A DNA stretch of 25,356 nt, taken from Pseudomonadota bacterium. Lineage in GTDB: Bacteria > Pseudomonadota > Gammaproteobacteria > Burkholderiales > Thiobacillaceae. The position numbers and the translations under genes are program-made. The stretch covers positions 1 through 25,356 of the forward strand of contig JAKBJA010000108.1 in NCBI GenBank assembly GCA_021836225.1. Reading direction: 5' to 3'. Shown in pieces: positions 1-6,979 of the stretch. The notes below the pieces were generated by a model, which made no database searches, was not told the DNA's origin, and saw only the letters and a list, made by a program, of their open reading frames with translations. Numbering within the stretch: the stretch's first letter is position 1; the number at the start of each line of letters is the position of its first letter.

Positions 1-1109
1 GGCTGACCGCGCAGGCCTTCGGCGCCGACTTCATCGCGATTTCCGCCGTGCTCTCCGGCGTCAAGGACATCCGCGAAGCCGTCGAGCGCGCGCGCATGAA
101 CCAGACCCTCGGCCGCGCCACCATCCTCTTCGTCGACGAAGTCCACCGCTTCAACAAGTCGCAGCAGGACGCGTTCCTGCCGCACGTCGAATCCGGGCTC
201 TTCACCTTCATCGGCGCCACCACCGAAAACCCCTCGTTCGAAGTCGTCGGCGCGCTGCTGTCGCGCGCCCAGGTCTACGTACTGAAATCGCTCACCCCCG
301 ACGAGCTCGGCCAGCTGATGCAGCGCGCGCTAACAGAACTGCCCGACCTGAAGCTGGGCGAGGGCGTCGACAAGCTGCTGGCCGCCTACGCCGACGGCGA
401 CGCCAGGAAGCTCTTGAACCTGCTGGAACAGCTCGACACCGCCGCGCGCACCTCGCAGGTGAAGGAAGTCGACGCCGCGTTTGTCGAAAACGCGCTGGCG
501 CAATCGATGCGCCGTTTCGACAAGGGCGGCGAAGCCTTCTACGATCAGATTTCCGCGCTGCACAAAAGCGTGCGCGGCAGCGACCCCGACGCCTCGCTCT
601 ACTGGCTGGTGCGCATGCTCGACGGCGGCGCCGACCCGCGCTACCTCGGCCGGCGGCTGATCCGCATGGCGAGCGAGGACATCGGCCTGGCCGACCCGCG
701 CGCGTTGAGATTGGCCTTGGACGCCGTCGAAACCTACGAGCGCCTCGGCTCCCCCGAAGGCGAACTCGCGCTCGCCGAAGCCTGCCTCTACATGGCCTGC
801 GCGCCCAAGAGCAACGCCGCCTACGTCGCCTACAACGCCGCGCGCGCCTTCGTGCAGTCCAACCCCTCCAACGACGTCCCCATCCACCTGCGCAACGCGC
901 CGACCAAGCTGATGAAGGAACTGGGCTACGGCCGCGCCTACCGCTACGCCCACGACGAGCCCGAAGCCTATGCTGCGGGCGAGCGCTACTTCCCTGATGA
1001 TCTGCAGGAACAGGCGTTCTACACGCCCACCCCGCGCGGTCTCGAAGGCAAGATCGCCGAGAAGTTGGCGCATCTACGCAAGCTGGATGAGGAGGCGGGG
1101 AAGGGATAG
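1..1109 (+). CDS. rarA: Replication-associated recombination protein A (RarA/MgsA), 5'-truncated by the window edge
   Basis: This is an AAA+ ATPase of the clamp-loader clade that acts at stalled replication forks (known for the RarA/MgsA/WRNIP1 family). The reading frame is open from position 3, before any start codon, and reads into FGADFIAISAVLSGVKDIRE, a typical RarA segment just after Walker A. The start and the Walker A loop therefore lie outside the window. Visible features are Walker B with its RarA-specific extension (ILFVDEVHRFNKSQQDAFLP), the sensor-1 region (GATTENPSFEV), and the C-terminal tetramerisation part (SVRGSDPDASLYWLVRMLDG, then ASEDIGLADP). The C-terminus looks complete for the family. 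The next gene starts 65 bp downstream and is unrelated. The only uncertainty is the missing N-terminus. Confidence 0.97.
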   Translation, partial: LTAQAFGADFIAISAVLSGVKDIREAVERARMNQTLGRATILFVDEVHRFNKSQQDAFLPHVESGLFTFIGATTENPSFEVVGALLSRAQVYVLKSLTPDELGQLMQRALTELPDLKLGEGVDKLLAAYADGDARKLLNLLEQLDTAARTSQVKEVDAAFVENALAQSMRRFDKGGEAFYDQISALHKSVRGSDPDASLYWLVRMLDGGADPRYLGRRLIRMASEDIGLADPRALRLALDAVETYERLGSPEGELALAEACLYMACAPKSNAAYVAYNAARAFVQSNPSNDVPIHLRNAPTKLMKELGYGRAYRYAHDEPEAYAAGERYFPDDLQEQAFYTPTPRGLEGKIAEKLAHLRKLDEEAGKG

Positions 1110-1137
1110 GGCTTGAGTCGACCCTACATTCGAGCTA

Positions 1138-1165
1138 TTGTAAGAATTCCTTACTTTCTGATATC
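1138..1165 (+). promoter_or_regulatory. Putative operator (perfect inverted repeat) over a weak promoter of the AbrB/PIN pair
   Basis: The sequence GTAAG-AATTC-CTTAC at 1140-1154 is a perfect 5-bp inverted repeat. It lies 21 bp before the antitoxin start. It overlaps a weak -35-like TTGTAA (1138-1143), followed about 16 bp later by GATATC. AbrB/MazE-type antitoxins commonly repress their own operon by binding such palindromes, so an autoregulatory operator is a reasonable inference. The promoter elements are poor matches and unproven. Confidence 0.42.
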
Positions 1166-1174
1166 GGACAGATC

Positions 1175-1414
1175 ATGCTCGCCAAGATGACCTCCAAGAA
1201 CCAGCTCACCCTGCCCAAGAGCGTGACCAATGCGCTGGGCGAGGTTGAATACTTCGACGTGCAAACCAAGGATGGCCAGGTCATCCTCACCCCCGTTCGC
1301 ATCCAACGCGCCGATGCGGTTCGCGCCAAGCTGGCCGAGCTTGACCTGACCGAGCAGGACATCGCCGACGCCGTCACCTGGGCGCGCCAATCCACGGCCA
1401 AGCGGAAAAAATGA
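1175..1414 (+). CDS. AbrB/MazE-family antitoxin (SpoVT-AbrB swapped-hairpin DNA-binding protein)
   Basis: This 79-residue protein begins MLAKMTSKNQLTLPKSV, the signature of the SpoVT/AbrB beta-hairpin domain (KxT-KNQLTLPK), at about residues 1-45. The family binds DNA as a dimer and uses its C-terminal tail to neutralise a partner toxin. The C-terminal half here (RADAVRAKLAELDLTEQDIADAVTWAR) is helical and charged, as expected for a toxin-binding tail. Its stop overlaps the start of the PIN-domain gene by 4 bp (ATGA), which is standard antitoxin-toxin coupling. A palindrome sits just upstream. Homologues of this length and order are common. The cognate role is inferred from the gene pair. Confidence 0.88.
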   Translation: MLAKMTSKNQLTLPKSVTNALGEVEYFDVQTKDGQVILTPVRIQRADAVRAKLAELDLTEQDIADAVTWARQSTAKRKK

Positions 1415-1836
1415 GCCGCCCGCCACGGGTGGTGCTCGATACCAACCTGGTGCTTTCCGCCCTGGTGTTCGCCCAAGGCCGGCTCGCCGTCTTGCGCCAC
1501 GCTTGGCAAAGCGCGCACTGCGTGCCGCTTGTCTCCAAGGCCACCACGGCGGAATTGATCCGCGTGCTGGCTTATCCCAAATTCAAGCTCAGCGGCGAAG
1601 AACAACAGGAATTGCTGGCTGACTACCTGCCGTGGTGCGCTACCGTGCGCATCCCCAATCCTCCCCCCGTTACCCCCGAATGCCGCGATCCTTTCGATCA
1701 GCCATTCCTGCAACTCGCGGTCGCCGGCAAGGCGGCCTATCTGGTCAGCGGCGACCAGGATTTGCTGAGTCTTGCCGATCGCTTCGATTGCCCCATCGTT
1801 TCGGCCGAGCAGTTCATTCAAACGCTTGATAAATGA
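1411..1836 (+). CDS. PIN-domain putative toxin (COG1569-type, VapC-like ribonuclease)
   Basis: This 141-residue PIN-domain protein is a predicted Mg2+-dependent endoribonuclease. The acidic residues expected in the active site are visible: D10 in VVLDTNLVLSALV, E48 in TAELIRVLAYPKF, the CRDPFDQPFLQLA motif (D93/D96), and D115/D117 in YLVSGDQDLL. This pattern matches the 'putative toxin-antitoxin system toxin component, PIN family' group rather than classical VapC. Translation is coupled to the upstream AbrB-type antitoxin through an ATGA overlap. It also ends in an ATGA overlap with a possible upstream start of the methyltransferase gene, so all three may share a transcript. The toxin role is inferred from domain and context; the catalytic residues look intact. 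Confidence 0.88.
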   Translation: MSRPPRVVLDTNLVLSALVFAQGRLAVLRHAWQSAHCVPLVSKATTAELIRVLAYPKFKLSGEEQQELLADYLPWCATVRIPNPPPVTPECRDPFDQPFLQLAVAGKAAYLVSGDQDLLSLADRFDCPIVSAEQFIQTLDK

Positions 1837-1859
1837 TCTTTCGGTGTAAGCGCAACCCC

Positions 1860-2675
1860 ATGGACGATTCGCAACGCAAAACCCAGCTCAAGAAAACCTT
1901 TGACACCGTGGCCGAGGGTTACGGCAGCAGCGGCATGGAGTTTTTCCACCACGCCGCCGCGCACCTGCCCCGCATCTTCGAACTGCAGGGCCACGAGCAG
2001 CTGCTCGATGTCGCCACAGGCACCGGCATTGCCGCCACCGCCATCGCGCCGCACCTGCCGCGCGGCAAGGTCACCGGCATCGATCTCTCCGACGGCATGC
2101 TCGCCCAGGCGCGTGCCCGCGCCCAAAGCCTGGGCCTGGACAACATCGAGCTGCATGCCATGGACATGCAGGCCATCGGCTTCGACGCCGCCAGCTTCGA
2201 CGCTGCCAACTGCTCGTTCGGCCTTTTCTTCCTGCCCGACATGCTGGGCCTGCTGCAACACATCGCCAGCAAGGTGAAGCCTGGCGGGCAGGTGGTGGCC
2301 AGTTCGTTTTCCCATGGCTCGTTCGAACCCAACGTCGACCTTTTTCTGGAACGCATCCAGCGCTACGGCATCGCGCCGCCCGTATTCACCTGGAAGAACA
2401 TCAGCACCGAAGAACAATTCCACGCCCTGTATTCCAGCGCCGGCCTGAGCGACGTGCGGATCCACCGGCACGACATCGGCTACCCCATGAACGATGCTGG
2501 GGTTTGGTGGCGCGTGATCTGGTATGCCGGCTTTCGCGGCCTGGTCGCGCAACTGGACGAAACCCAGCTTGCCCAATTCAAACAGGAACACCTCGCCGAG
2601 ATCAGCGCACTGCGAACCGGGCAAGGCATTCCGCTCAACGTCGGCGCATTGTTCGCCAGCGGGCGGGTGACTTAA
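1860..2675 (+). CDS. Class I SAM-dependent methyltransferase (UbiE/Methyltransf_11-like)
   Basis: Read from ATG 1860 this is a 271-residue enzyme. Motif I (LLDVATGTGIAATAI, about residues 48-62) is the SAM-binding glycine loop, followed by the acidic residue of motif II in VTGIDLSDGM and the motif III/IV region (FDAANCSFGLFFLPD). The fold is that of small-molecule methyltransferases related to UbiE, but the substrate cannot be told. An in-frame ATG at 1833 overlaps the stop of the PIN gene (ATGA) and would add nine residues (MIFRCKRNP). Neither start has a good Shine-Dalgarno sequence. I prefer 1860 because MDDSQRKTQLKKTFDTVAEG is a natural methyltransferase N-terminus. A role with the toxin-antitoxin pair is not implied. 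Confidence 0.87.
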   Translation: MDDSQRKTQLKKTFDTVAEGYGSSGMEFFHHAAAHLPRIFELQGHEQLLDVATGTGIAATAIAPHLPRGKVTGIDLSDGMLAQARARAQSLGLDNIELHAMDMQAIGFDAASFDAANCSFGLFFLPDMLGLLQHIASKVKPGGQVVASSFSHGSFEPNVDLFLERIQRYGIAPPVFTWKNISTEEQFHALYSSAGLSDVRIHRHDIGYPMNDAGVWWRVIWYAGFRGLVAQLDETQLAQFKQEHLAEISALRTGQGIPLNVGALFASGRVT

Positions 2676-2738
2676 ACCCGCGTTCATAAGCTTCGATCTA
2701 TTCGCAAGGTCGGCCGCCTGCGCCGGCGGCATTCCGTA

Positions 2739-2792
2739 TTGCCAAAAGTCCAAAACTGGACTAAATTTCGGTTAACAGTACACTTCAGTACT
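2739..2792 (+). promoter_or_regulatory. Promoter with two matched operators for the ParS/RES operon
   Basis: TTGCCA (2739-2744), a 17-bp spacer and TAAATT (2762-2767) form a plausible sigma-70 promoter. Two inverted repeats of the same design overlap it: AGTCC-N6-GGACT at 2747-2762, in the spacer, and AGTAC-N6-GTACT at 2777-2792, just downstream of the -10. Their centres are 30 bp apart, about three helical turns, so two dimers would bind the same DNA face. A Shine-Dalgarno-like GGAGG precedes the ATG at 2807. Autorepression by the antitoxin or the antitoxin-toxin complex is the natural inference. Confidence 0.6.
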
Positions 2793-2806
2793 AGTGCGGA
2801 GGCGAA

Positions 2807-3223
2807 ATGCAACACACAGCCCATGCCATCAAGGCCCAAGCCAAGCCAAGCAGCCGCGACCTGTCCGCCGCAGGCCTGCGCGCGTTCTTCAACATCGCGC
2901 GCGACTGGGGGCTCAACACCGATGAGCAGATGGTGCTGCTGGGCACCCCCGGCCGCTCGACCTTCTTCAAGTGGAAATCCGCCCCCGAAAGCGCCGACCT
3001 CAAGCGCGATACCCTCGAGCGCCTGTCTTACCTTCTGGGCATCTACAAGGCGCTGCAGGTCTTGTTGCCTGCAACGGCATCGGCCGATGCCTGGGTGAAG
3101 AAGCCCAATACCGCGCCGCTCTTCGGCGGCAAGAGCGCGCTCGACCGCATGCTCGGCGGCAACGTCGCCGACCTGCTGGCCGTCCGCCAGTATCTGGACG
3201 CCCGGCGTGGGGGCTGGGCTTGA
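2807..3223 (+). CDS. Xre/MbcA/ParS-type antitoxin (DUF2384)
   Basis: This 138-residue protein has an N-terminal helix-turn-helix-like region (about residues 17-85: LRAFFNIARDWGLNTDEQMV then LLGTPGRSTFFKWK). Its C-terminal DUF2384 toxin-binding domain is visible in the tail (about residues 92-136: SADAWVKKPNTAPLFGGKSA then LDRMLGGNVADLLAVRQYLD). The Asn-Pro-x-x-x-Phe-x-Gly segment is the family hallmark, here NTAPLFGG. Members neutralise RES-domain toxins and repress their own operon. The stop codon overlaps the TTG start of the RES gene, and two matched inverted repeats cover its promoter. Assignment to the ParS/Xre antitoxin family is firm; DNA binding at the repeats is inferred. Confidence 0.9.
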   Translation: MQHTAHAIKAQAKPSSRDLSAAGLRAFFNIARDWGLNTDEQMVLLGTPGRSTFFKWKSAPESADLKRDTLERLSYLLGIYKALQVLLPATASADAWVKKPNTAPLFGGKSALDRMLGGNVADLLAVRQYLDARRGGWA

Positions 3224-3900
3224 GCTACCCATCCACGCGCCTGAGCTGGAACCCGGCCTGGCGCGTCATCCCCAGTCGCTTTCCTTCAATCGGCCTGTTC
3301 GAGCGCGTTGCCAGCCCCGAGGATTTTGACGCCCTCTATGCGCTGGAGGCCATGACCAACGACCGCATCCGCGACGAAGTCGGCGAGATCAGCCTGGTTC
3401 CCCCCGAAGAGCGGCTGTTCGGCCCCGGCAGCACCTGCATCATGGCCGCCTTCACCCACCTGAACCCGCAGGGCAGCCGCTTCAGCGACGGCACGTATGG
3501 GGTGTTCTATTGCGCACGCAAGCAGGACACCGCCATCGCCGAAACCCGTTATCACGCGGCCCTTTTCATGGGGGCCACCCACGAGCCCCCCATGCGATTG
3601 CAGATGCGGCTTTACACAGTGAAAGCGAAGGGCGAGGTGGCCGACTTGCGAGAGGCAAGCCATGCCGACCCGCGCATCGTCGATCCCGACGACTACGGTC
3701 ATACCCAGGGCATCGGGCGAAAACTCAGGTCCGACGGGGTACGCGGCATTCTCTACCCCTCGGTACGGCACCCCTCCGGCGAATGCCTGGCTGCCTTCAG
3801 CACGGCGTTATTGAAAAACTGCCTGCATGCCGCCTATCTCGAATACAACTGGAACGGGCAGGGGATCGATGCGGTGTTCGAGGTATCGCAGTTGCTGTGA
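3220..3900 (+). CDS. RES-domain toxin (ParT/Res family)
   Basis: This 226-residue RES-family toxin has an ADP-ribosyltransferase-like fold. Characterised members degrade NAD+ or ADP-ribosylate the PRPP synthetase Prs. The family's conserved Arg, Tyr and Glu are visible as R87 (GSRFSDGTYG), Y97 (GVFYCAR) and E108 (TAIAETRYH), with the later serine segment YPSVRHPSGECLA. No ATG or GTG lies near the expected N-terminus. The best start is TTG at 3220, which overlaps the antitoxin stop (TTGA) and follows a G-rich stretch, giving MSYPSTRLSWNPAWRVIPSR, a typical RES opening. Coupled translation would keep the toxin below the antitoxin. The frame stays open far upstream, but that part has no RES similarity. 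Confidence 0.9.
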   Translation: MSYPSTRLSWNPAWRVIPSRFPSIGLFERVASPEDFDALYALEAMTNDRIRDEVGEISLVPPEERLFGPGSTCIMAAFTHLNPQGSRFSDGTYGVFYCARKQDTAIAETRYHAALFMGATHEPPMRLQMRLYTVKAKGEVADLREASHADPRIVDPDDYGHTQGIGRKLRSDGVRGILYPSVRHPSGECLAAFSTALLKNCLHAAYLEYNWNGQGIDAVFEVSQLL

Positions 3901-3969
3901 CGGCGACGCAAAACATTGACCTGCTTGTGCGAAGATGCGGCTGATAGCAAATAGCCCTCTTGGTCCTGC

Positions 3970-3998
3970 TTTAGAACAACAAGTGGGGTGTTCCTAAA
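3970..3998. promoter_or_regulatory. Imperfect inverted repeat upstream of the MazG/helicase operon
   Basis: TTTAGAACA (3970-3978) pairs with TGTTCCTAAA (3989-3998) apart from one bulged base, around a 10-base centre. It lies 21 bp before the GTG start of the MazG-like gene, at the point where the sequence turns AT-richer. It could be an operator or the edge of the acquired block. I see no convincing -35/-10 pair beside it. Confidence 0.3.
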
Positions 3999-4018
3999 AA
4001 TCAGACAGTGGAGATATC

Positions 4019-4375
4019 GTGTCAGAAACGACTCTAGAACAGCTCAAGGAAAAATTGCGGCAATTTGCAATTGAGCGGGATTGGGATCAGTTCCACTCTC
4101 CTAAGAACCTTTCCATGGCGCTTATTGCTGAGGCTGCTGAGCTAGTCGAGCATTTTCAGTGGCTTACAGAAGAGCAGAGTCGAAATCTCTCGCCTGCTAA
4201 GCTCGATGCGATCGCATTGGAGCTTGCGGATATACAAATTTACTTGGTCCGGGTGGCAGATAAGCTGCATCTGAATCTGATGCAGGCTGTCGAAAAGAAG
4301 CTTGAATTAAATTCCCAAAAATACCCTGCGGACAAAGTGCGGGGCAGTTCGAAAAAATACACAGAATACGAATAA
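4019..4375 (+). CDS. MazG-like nucleotide pyrophosphohydrolase (dCTPase/RS21-C6-like)
   Basis: This 118-residue all-alpha NTP pyrophosphohydrolase would convert (d)NTPs to (d)NMP plus PPi. The metal-binding signature ExxE-(12-28)-ExxD is intact: E38 and E41 in LIAEAAELVEHFQW, and E68 and D71 in LELADIQIYLVRVAD. The length fits the single-domain MazG-like/dCTP pyrophosphatase group, not the two-domain MazG. The GTG start is supported by a GGAG about 6 bp upstream. It is the first gene of an AT-richer block, and the helicase gene begins 18 bp after its stop, so the two are almost certainly co-transcribed. Substrate specificity cannot be read from the sequence. In this setting a role in nucleotide-pool control or defence is likely but inferred. 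Confidence 0.9.
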   Translation: MSETTLEQLKEKLRQFAIERDWDQFHSPKNLSMALIAEAAELVEHFQWLTEEQSRNLSPAKLDAIALELADIQIYLVRVADKLHLNLMQAVEKKLELNSQKYPADKVRGSSKKYTEYE

Positions 4376-4393
4376 AAATGCGGAGGGGGTGAG

Positions 4394-6862
4394 GTGTTAG
4401 TTTATGTATCTACGAAAGCAGATTTTCTTGATGACGTTCGTAGTAACAGCATTGACGAAAAGATCCTTGCCTCATTCCAGCGCAACTTAGGGCGGACTAC
4501 CAGCAAGAGCGAAATTGATGCTTGGCGCTTATCGATGCAGTACATGAGTAACGTACTTGCCGATAACGAGATCCCCGGTAACTCAGGTGTGGCAATCGAA
4601 TATACGCTTCCGCAAACCTCCAAGCGCATAGACTTTATTCTTACAGGCAAGGGACAGCATCAACAGGATGCCGCCATCATCGTTGAGTTGAAGCAGTGGA
4701 CGACTGTTGAAGTGACCCCTATGGACGGTGTTGTCAGGACTTTTGTTGGTGGGGCACAGCGCGAGGTTAGCCATCCCTCGTATCAAGCTTGGACGTATGC
4801 AGCTTTGCTGGAAGACTTCAACGAGACAGTGCAGAAGGAAAACATCGGCCTGTGGCCATGTGCCTATCTGCATAACTGCGTCTCGGGTGATGTCATCAAT
4901 AATCCTTTTTACGAATATCACACACAGAAAGCTCCTGCGTTTCTTCGCAAGGATGCGCAAAAGCTCGCTGCTTTCATAAAGCAATACGTCAAATATGGCG
5001 ACGATTGCGGAGTGATGTACCGGATCGATAAGGGCAGAATCAGACCTTCTAAAAGCCTGGCTGACAAGCTTGTGTCTTTATTGAAAGGCAATCAGGAATT
5101 CTTGATGATCGACGATCAGAAAATCGTCTATGAGACGGCCTTGTCGTTGGCGAAGAAGGCCACCATCAAAGATAAACACGTTCTGATCGTCGAGGGCGGA
5201 CCTGGGACAGGGAAATCCGTGGTGGCGGTGAATCTGCTGGTGGCACTAACTAAGGATCAGTTAGTAGCACAGTATGTCACCAAGAACGCAGCGCCTCGTG
5301 ACGTCTATACAGCGTTACTAACCGGCTCATTCAGAAAAAGCCATATCAATAACCTATTCAAAGGGTCAGGCGCGTATACCAACTCGGCGGCTAACGTATT
5401 TGATGCACTCATCGTCGATGAAGCCCATCGGCTCAATGAGAAATCTGGCATGTTCCAAAACATGGGCGAGAACCAGATCAAGGAAATCATCAATGCCGCC
5501 AAGTTCAGTGTGTTCTTTATTGACGAGGATCAACGGGTTACTTTCAAAGACATAGGGGAAACCGACTCGATAAGGTCATGGGCAAGTAAAGCTGGCGCAA
5601 CTGTCCATAAATTGGAACTGCAATCTCAGTTCCGATGCAATGGTTCTGACGGCTATCTGGCTTGGGTCGACAATGCCCTAGAGATTCGCGAAACCGCCAA
5701 CGAAACCCTTGAAGGTATTAACTTCGATTTCCGAGTTTTTGATTCGCCGAATGAGCTTCGCGAAGCAATCTTTGAGAAGAACCGTATCAACAATAAGGCC
5801 CGCCTCGTGGCTGGTTATTGCTGGAGTTGGGTCAGCAAGAACGACGCAAGACTGAATGACATTGTCATTGAAGATCACAACTTCTCGATGAAGTGGAATC
5901 TCGCCAGTGATGGCAGCTTGTGGATACGTAAACCAGAGTCGGTCAATGAAGTCGGTTGCATCCACACCTGCCAAGGATTGGAGACCGATTACATCGGTGT
6001 GATTATTGGGCCGGATTTTATTATTCGTGATGGGCTGGCTGTAACGGACGCCACTAAAAGGGCGGGAACGGATGCATCTATCAAGGGCTACAAGACGCTT
6101 CTCAAAAATGATCCGCTGTTAGCTAAGCAAAAGGCCGATAGCATCATCAAGAACACCTACCGTACTCTTATGACCCGTGGCATGAAAGGCTGCTACATAT
6201 TCTGTACTGATAAAGAAACCAATGCTTGGTTCAAACAGATCATGGGCAGGAAGGAGCAGGTATATCAAGAGAGCATATCTATCTCACAACATGAGGTAAA
6301 GGTCGATCAAATTGGCGTTGATGAAAAATTTAAGGGACTGACACTCAGGCTTATCAATACGAGTGAGGTCAAGCCGTATGAGAATGCTGTCCCCATCTAT
6401 GATCTCGATATTGCGGCAGGCACCTTTAGCGAGGTGCAATCGATAGATGAAGTGTCACTCCAGGGGGGCCTCATAAATGTTCCCCAATACCAATGGGTGG
6501 AACTGCCAGACAGTTTCAGAATTAAACGAGGGCAATTTGTCGCCAGGGTTGTTGGCGAATCCATGAACAAGCGCATTGCCAATGGGTCATGGTGCCTGTT
6601 TAACCTAAATCCTAGCGGGACGAGGCAGGGGAAAGTGGTTCTTGTTCAACACCGGAGCATTGATGATCCGGATACTGGCGGGCACTACACAATCAAGCTC
6701 TATGAGAGTGAGAAGATTGCTGGTGAAGATGGCCGTTGGCAGCACAGCCGAATCACACTTAAGCCCGATTCAACGGACCAGCGCTACAAACCACTCGTGT
6801 TCGAAGAGCAGAGTGCTAATGATTTGAGGGTCATTGCAGAGATGGTGGCGGTATTAGGTTAG
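4394..6862 (+). CDS. DUF2075 superfamily 1 helicase with N-terminal PD-(D/E)xK-like nuclease and C-terminal LexA-type S24 autoprotease
   Basis: This 822-residue protein has three parts. (1) Residues ~60-200 look like a PD-(D/E)xK nuclease: D80 in KRIDFIL and E98-x-K100 in AAIIVELKQW. (2) Residues ~240-615 are a DUF2075 SF1 helicase: Walker A GGPGTGKS (268-275), Walker B DALIVDEAH (337-345), FFIDEDQ (374-380), QSQFR (410-414), HTCQGLE (524-530) and YRTLMTRG (589-596). (3) Residues ~660-822 form a LexA/UmuD S24 domain: Ala675-Gly676 cleavage-type site (DIAAGTF), Ser723 in VVGESM and Lys768 in YTIKLYES. The GTG start follows a strong GGAGG. It lies between a MazG-like gene and a 5'-nucleotidase gene. 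Self-cleavage controlling the helicase/nuclease is inferred from the intact residues. Nuclease assignment is less certain than helicase or S24. Confidence 0.92.
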   Translation: MLVYVSTKADFLDDVRSNSIDEKILASFQRNLGRTTSKSEIDAWRLSMQYMSNVLADNEIPGNSGVAIEYTLPQTSKRIDFILTGKGQHQQDAAIIVELKQWTTVEVTPMDGVVRTFVGGAQREVSHPSYQAWTYAALLEDFNETVQKENIGLWPCAYLHNCVSGDVINNPFYEYHTQKAPAFLRKDAQKLAAFIKQYVKYGDDCGVMYRIDKGRIRPSKSLADKLVSLLKGNQEFLMIDDQKIVYETALSLAKKATIKDKHVLIVEGGPGTGKSVVAVNLLVALTKDQLVAQYVTKNAAPRDVYTALLTGSFRKSHINNLFKGSGAYTNSAANVFDALIVDEAHRLNEKSGMFQNMGENQIKEIINAAKFSVFFIDEDQRVTFKDIGETDSIRSWASKAGATVHKLELQSQFRCNGSDGYLAWVDNALEIRETANETLEGINFDFRVFDSPNELREAIFEKNRINNKARLVAGYCWSWVSKNDARLNDIVIEDHNFSMKWNLASDGSLWIRKPESVNEVGCIHTCQGLETDYIGVIIGPDFIIRDGLAVTDATKRAGTDASIKGYKTLLKNDPLLAKQKADSIIKNTYRTLMTRGMKGCYIFCTDKETNAWFKQIMGRKEQVYQESISISQHEVKVDQIGVDEKFKGLTLRLINTSEVKPYENAVPIYDLDIAAGTFSEVQSIDEVSLQGGLINVPQYQWVELPDSFRIKRGQFVARVVGESMNKRIANGSWCLFNLNPSGTRQGKVVLVQHRSIDDPDTGGHYTIKLYESEKIAGEDGRWQHSRITLKPDSTDQRYKPLVFEEQSANDLRVIAEMVAVLG

Positions 6863-6979
6863 CTATGTTTGTATGCGGTTTGAGAATTTATTAAAAGACG
6901 TGTGGTGGCTGAGAAAACGCCTGTAGTTGGTTGCGGATTACCACTACTAGAAAATGAATTGAAACTCCTGGGGGCTTGA

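Noticed and set aside
330..1073. Long minus-strand open frame opposite rarA
   Set aside because: Low-complexity Gly/Val/Ala-rich translation typical of antisense frames in GC-rich coding DNA; rarA on the other strand is unambiguous.
3916..3947. TTGACC as -35 of a promoter for the MazG-like gene
   Set aside because: No acceptable -10 hexamer lies 16-18 bp downstream; the nearest AT-rich sites are 20 bp or more away.
3901..4018. LexA/SOS box ahead of the MazG/helicase operon, prompted by the S24 domain
   Set aside because: No CTGT-N8-ACAG or close variant is present in the gap.
6863..6979. Separate promoter or hairpin ahead of the 5'-nucleotidase gene (TTGTAT...TTAAAA; TAGTTGGT/ACCACTA)
   Set aside because: Both the promoter-like hexamers and the hairpin are weak and mismatched, so I could not support either as a feature.
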